DNA of 64,000 nucleotides. Source: Calderihabitans maritimus. Lineage in GTDB: Bacteria; Bacillota; KKC1; Calderihabitantales; Calderihabitantaceae. The translations under genes and the position numbers were made by a program. The notes beneath the pieces were generated by a model. That model ran no database searches, had not been told where the DNA came from, and saw nothing but the letters and a program-made list of their open reading frames with translations. Below are positions 61,232 through 64,000 of the stretch, piece after piece. Position 1 is the stretch's first letter, and each line of letters starts with the position of its first letter. The stretch is from the NCBI RefSeq assembly GCF_002207765.1, contig NZ_BDGJ01000010.1:18405-82404 (forward strand), written 5' to 3'.

Positions 61232-61729
61232 ATGGGGGTAATTCCGCTGAGAATAGGCCTTTTGAGTGATACCCATCAAGATATGAAGAACAGCAGGCTG
61301 GCTGTAACCTGTATGGGTAGCGTTGATTTATTGCTGCACGCTGGAGATCATTATAGTGATGCGCTTGTTTTGGCAAAGGAATTGAATCTCGAGGTCAAAG
61401 CCGTGACCGGAAACTGTGATTTTGCAGATGAAATATTAGAGCAAGTTTTTGAATTGAAAGGGAAAAAGTTTTTACTCACTCACGGTCACCTTTATGGTGT
61501 GAAAACGGGATACCAGCGGCTTTACTACCGGGCTAAAGAATTGAAAGTGGATGTAGTAGTGTTTGGACATACCCATATTCCTGAAAACCGGGTAGTAGAT
61601 GATATCCTTTTAGTAAATCCGGGAAGTATCAGCCGGCCTCGTGTGACAAGGGAAGGGACTTTTGGGATTATGGAGTACAAGGGCAGAGAATGGGCGGTAC
61701 ATATTAAGAAATTAAGCAGGAAAGAGTAA
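61232..61729 (+). CDS. YfcE/MJ0936-family phosphodiesterase
   Basis: 165-residue calcineurin-like phosphoesterase: LSDTHQD, LLLHAGDHY, TGNCDFAD, LTHGHLYGV and FGHTHIPENR form the di-metal site. Homologues hydrolyse model phosphodiesters; the natural substrate is unknown. Third in the rph-rdgB-yfcE run common in Firmicutes. Confidence 0.9.
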   Translation: MGVIPLRIGLLSDTHQDMKNSRLAVTCMGSVDLLLHAGDHYSDALVLAKELNLEVKAVTGNCDFADEILEQVFELKGKKFLLTHGHLYGVKTGYQRLYYRAKELKVDVVVFGHTHIPENRVVDDILLVNPGSISRPRVTREGTFGIMEYKGREWAVHIKKLSRKE

Positions 61730-61751
61730 TAAGGTAGAGATTAAGTAACTC

Positions 61752-61780
61752 TTGACATAGGCGGTGGAGCGTTGTAATAT
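61752..61780 (+). promoter_or_regulatory. First sigma-A promoter of the tRNA cluster
   Basis: TTGACA (61752-61757), 17 bp, TAATAT (61775-61780). Confidence 0.75.
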
Positions 61781-61829
61781 GTAGGTACGAAAAACGTGTA
61801 TTTGCCCATTAAAGTGGTTAAAATTACTT

Positions 61830-61858
61830 TTGACGAGAAGAATATTTTATGGTATATT
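61830..61858 (+). promoter_or_regulatory. Second sigma-A promoter of the tRNA cluster
   Basis: TTGACG (61830-61835), 17 bp, TATATT (61853-61858), about 30 bp before the first tRNA. Confidence 0.75.
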
Positions 61859-61889
61859 AAAACTTGTCGGTGTTTTTAGAAGAACATAA

Positions 61890-61963
61890 GCGGGTGTAGC
61901 TCAGTGGTAGAGCCCTGGCCTTCCAAGCCAGTTGCGTGGGTTCGATTCCCATCACCCGCTCCA
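61890..61963 (+). tRNA. tRNA-Gly (TCC)
   Basis: Full cloverleaf: acceptor GCGGGTG/CACCCGC, D arm AGCTCAGTGGTAGAGC, anticodon loop CTTCCAA, T loop TTCGATT, encoded CCA. Confidence 0.97.
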
Positions 61964-61979
61964 TATTCAATTTATGTGG

Positions 61980-62056
61980 GCGCCTGTAGCTCAGCTGGAC
62001 AGAGCAACGGACTTCTAATCCGTGGGTCGCAGGTTCGAATCCTGCCAGGCGTGCCA
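61980..62056 (+). tRNA. tRNA-Arg (TCT)
   Basis: Acceptor GCGCCTG/CAGGCGT, anticodon stem-loop ACGGA-CTTCTAA-TCCGT, T arm with TTCGAAT, encoded CCA. Confidence 0.97.
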
Positions 62057-62106
62057 TAAATGTTCTGGTGAATAATGGTAGAATTTATAAGAATATAATA
62101 TACTGC

Positions 62107-62184
62107 GGTGGGTGTAGCTCAGTCGGCTAGAGCACCAGATTGTGGCTCTGGGGGTCGTGGGTTCAAGTCCCATCACCCACCCCA
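62107..62184 (+). tRNA. tRNA-His (GTG)
   Basis: Acceptor GTGGGTG/CACCCAC, anticodon loop TTGTGGC, and the His-specific extra G at 62107 opposite C73 (62181). CCA is encoded. Confidence 0.97.
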
Positions 62185-62244
62185 CCATCAGTAAACAAAA
62201 GTCTGAATTCAGAAGTTTGGCGTCTGTTTTCAGACGACTGATAC

Positions 62245-62319
62245 TGGGGCGTAGCCAAGCGGTAAGGCAGCGGACTTTGGATCCGCCATTCGTTGGTTCG
62301 AATCCAGCCGCCCCAGCCA
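62245..62319 (+). tRNA. tRNA-Gln (TTG)
   Basis: Acceptor TGGGGCG/CGCCCCA, anticodon loop CTTTGGA in GCGGA/TCCGC, T loop TTCGAAT, encoded CCA. Confidence 0.97.
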
Positions 62320-62323
62320 GTAA

Positions 62324-62367
62324 TTAACCCCTTCCCGTTTGGGAAGGGGTTAATTTTATTGTTTTTT
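62324..62367 (+). terminator. Terminator of the tRNA cluster
   Basis: TTAACCCCTTCCC (62324-62336) pairs with GGGAAGGGGTTAA (62341-62353) around GTTT, followed by a T-rich tract. Confidence 0.9.
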
Positions 62368-62429
62368 CGGAGGGTGCAGGATACGAGCTATAGAGCTGTC
62401 CCAAAAGATGTAAAACGCACCCGATAAAG

Positions 62430-62458
62430 GTGACAGTGTTATCGATTTACAGTATAAT
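62430..62458 (+). promoter_or_regulatory. Promoter of the NfeD gene
   Basis: GTGACA (62430-62435), 17 bp, TATAAT (62453-62458). The remainder of 62368-62574 holds nothing I can identify. Confidence 0.7.
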
Positions 62459-62574
62459 GAAAAATAGATAAAACCTGCCGGATACAGCAATATCGGTTCT
62501 GATACATTATACCAGACATTTCCTTGTATTTTTCATGCTTTCACTCTATAAAACCGGGTCTGGAGGAATACTTA

Positions 62575-63909
62575 ATGGCAAATCCGACAAAGCGACCTGG
62601 CCTCAAACTGTTAGCCTGGCAGATGCTTATCTTCCTCTTTTTGGTCACCGCACCGTCAACTCTGGGGTTACCCAAAAATCTAATCTACGTGGTCCCTGTC
62701 CGGGGAACGATCGACAGCGGCCTGGCAAGGTTCATGGAAAGAGCCTTCCTGGAGGCCGAGCAAGCTCAGGCTGCCGCCGTCCTGCTGGAAATAGATACTC
62801 CAGGTGGCAGAATTGATGCCGCCCTTAAAATCAGAGACGTTATTGAAGACTCCCCTCTGGAAACCATCGCCTTTGTCACCGGTGGAGCTATTTCCGCCGG
62901 ATCCCTGGTGGCGTTATCCGCCGACCACCTAATAATGCAACCGGGCGCCACCATTGGCGACGCCGAGCCCCGCATTGGTACCGCCAAGGCTGATGAAAAG
63001 GTTATATCCTACTGGGCGGCCCAGTTGGCAGCGGCAGCGGAGAAGCACGGGCGCAACCCACAGGTGGCCGCAGCCATGGCTGATGCGGATATAACCATAC
63101 CGGGAGTAATCGACCGGGGAAAACTCTTGACTCTTACGGCTACCCGAGCTCGAGAACTGGGCATAGCTGACGCAGTATTACCAGACCGCCAGGCAGTATT
63201 AAAGCAATTTAACCTCCAGGATGGACAGCTGGTAGAACTCAACCTCAGCGACGCCGAACGCCTGGCCCGCTGGGTCACCAATCCTCTGGTCAGCACGATA
63301 TTGTTGACCGTTGGTCTGGCCGGCCTAGTAATCGAAATCTTCACCGTAGGGTTCGGCATACCTGGAACTATTGGTCTGATTTCCCTGGCGCTTTACTTCG
63401 GCGGGCATATTCTGGCCGGACTCACCGGTTGGGAGGCAGTAGTCTTACTTATTGTGGGACTGGTCTTGCTGGCAATGGAAATAACTGTCATTCCGGGGTT
63501 TGGTTTTGCAGGCCTAGGGGGTATCGCCGCTCTGGCTGCCAGCATCCTTCTGGCAGCCCCTTCTCCTCAACAGGGCCTGCTTTCTTTATTAATAGCATTG
63601 GCAGGTACCGTTGTGTTGCTTGTTCTAAGCCTCCGATTTCTGCCTACCCGTCGGGTTTGGAACCGACTAATTCTGGCAACTAAACAGGACAAAACTACGG
63701 GATATGTAGCCCCTTCCGCTGAATTATCCAACTACTTGGGTCTGACCGGGCGTTCCGTGACTCCTTTACGTCCGGCAGGTATCATGGAATTACCCGACGG
63801 CAACCGCCTGGATGTAGTGGCAGAGGGTAGCTTCATTCCTCCAAATACTACAGTAAAGGTGGTGAAAGTAGAAGGCTCCAGGGTAATAGTCCGCCCCTAC
63901 CGGGAATAA
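62575..63909 (+). CDS. nfeD: NfeD-type membrane-bound serine protease (long form)
   Basis: 444 residues: signal or anchor, ClpP-class protease domain (VPVRGTIDSGLARFMERAF, AVLLEIDTPGGRIDAALKIRD, and FVTGGAISAGSLVALSADHL with the catalytic Ser), four membrane helices (about 245-375) and a C-terminal OB-fold NfeD domain (TGRSVTPLRPAGIMELPDGNRLDVVAEGSFI). The ATG at 62575 follows GGAGG; the open frame before it is leader. Long NfeD proteins usually precede a stomatin or flotillin-like gene, and a new gene does begin downstream. Codons are more C/G-ended than in neighbours. Confidence 0.92.
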   Translation: MANPTKRPGLKLLAWQMLIFLFLVTAPSTLGLPKNLIYVVPVRGTIDSGLARFMERAFLEAEQAQAAAVLLEIDTPGGRIDAALKIRDVIEDSPLETIAFVTGGAISAGSLVALSADHLIMQPGATIGDAEPRIGTAKADEKVISYWAAQLAAAAEKHGRNPQVAAAMADADITIPGVIDRGKLLTLTATRARELGIADAVLPDRQAVLKQFNLQDGQLVELNLSDAERLARWVTNPLVSTILLTVGLAGLVIEIFTVGFGIPGTIGLISLALYFGGHILAGLTGWEAVVLLIVGLVLLAMEITVIPGFGFAGLGGIAALAASILLAAPSPQQGLLSLLIALAGTVVLLVLSLRFLPTRRVWNRLILATKQDKTTGYVAPSAELSNYLGLTGRSVTPLRPAGIMELPDGNRLDVVAEGSFIPPNTTVKVVKVEGSRVIVRPYRE

Positions 63910-63955
63910 AACAGGAGCAGCACATTGCCGGATAAGAAACCAGAGGAGGGATTTC

Positions 63956-64000
63956 TTGCACAAGCTGTCTACCAGACTGGCGAAAACCAAGCCGGTCATA
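63956..64000 (+). CDS. Start of a gene running off the window
   Basis: A TTG at 63956 follows GAGGAGG and opens a frame HKLSTRLAKTKPVI to the window edge. Another frame from the TTG at 63925 is also open. Too short to assign; an NfeD partner (flotillin-like) would be expected here. Confidence 0.35.
   Translation, partial: MHKLSTRLAKTKPVI

Noticed and set aside
61857..62327. Open frames of 60-66 codons over the tRNA genes
   Set aside because: They overlap four complete tRNA genes and are artefacts.
1..64000. CRISPR arrays and insertion sequences
   Set aside because: No regularly spaced repeats, no cas genes and no DDE transposase with terminal repeats were seen. The only mobile element is the prkA island.

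Overview
The window looks like chromosome from an anaerobic, probably thermophilic, low-to-mid-GC Firmicute of the Peptococcaceae/Thermoanaerobacterales type. Signs of this are strong Shine-Dalgarno sites with many GTG and TTG starts, a cupin-type (archaeal-type) glucose-6-phosphate isomerase, a 19-heme c-type cytochrome, a Tat-exported uptake NiFe hydrogenase, a 2-hydroxyacyl-CoA dehydratase-type protein with its activase, and the prkA-yhbH-spoVR group. Assignments rest on reading the sequence and on family knowledge; no search was run.

Layout. 1-5.3 kb: end of a B12-binding radical SAM gene, then a minus-strand NiFe hydrogenase operon (membrane protein, small subunit, large subunit, cytochrome b). 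5.3-9.6 kb: MidA methyltransferase, two small proteins, AcuA, and an SLC13 anion carrier. 9.7-13.2 kb: a dicarboxylate sensing set (DctS/DcuS-like kinase, regulator, DctP-type binding lipoprotein). 13.2-17 kb: QueG, TusA, a LysR regulator and a YedE transporter. 17-23 kb: a long structured leader, the 19-heme cytochrome, a small membrane protein and a lytic transglycosylase. 23-27 kb: an orphan binding lipoprotein, PGI, small zinc ribbons and a solitary DNA methyltransferase.

27.3-46.1 kb holds the main discovery. prkA is split into two in-frame parts, 27302-28165 and 45080-46111. Joined, they give 631 codons plus stop, the length I recall for Bacillus PrkA. Between them lies a 16.9-kb element. 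Its ends share a CGAA core, and its end-flanking sequences form an imperfect inverted repeat as expected for attP of a large serine recombinase. Such a recombinase is encoded beside the right end, and a decayed paralogue fragment lies at the left end. The cargo is a respiratory island: a PhnD-type sensor lipoprotein, histidine kinase and NarL regulator (resembling a split TtrS plus TtrR); a B-C-A molybdoenzyme operon of the tetrathionate/arsenate/selenate reductase clade with a TorD chaperone; CcdA; a TlpA-type thiol protein whose first active-site Cys is an in-frame UGA followed by a SECIS-like hairpin; a polyferredoxin; two TatA proteins; and an ArsR-ACR3 arsenic unit with a frameshifted CC/Se-motif protein. 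By analogy with the skin element in sigK, excision would restore prkA ahead of yhbH and spoVR.

48.8-64 kb: PaaK, ACT protein and HisC; a LytTR regulator; GerMN lipoprotein; an amidase with four SH3 domains; MurI; a dehydratase/activase pair with an MBL hydrolase; RNase PH, XTPase and a phosphoesterase; four tRNA genes (Gly, Arg, His, Gln) behind tandem promoters; an NfeD-type membrane protease; and the start of one more gene.
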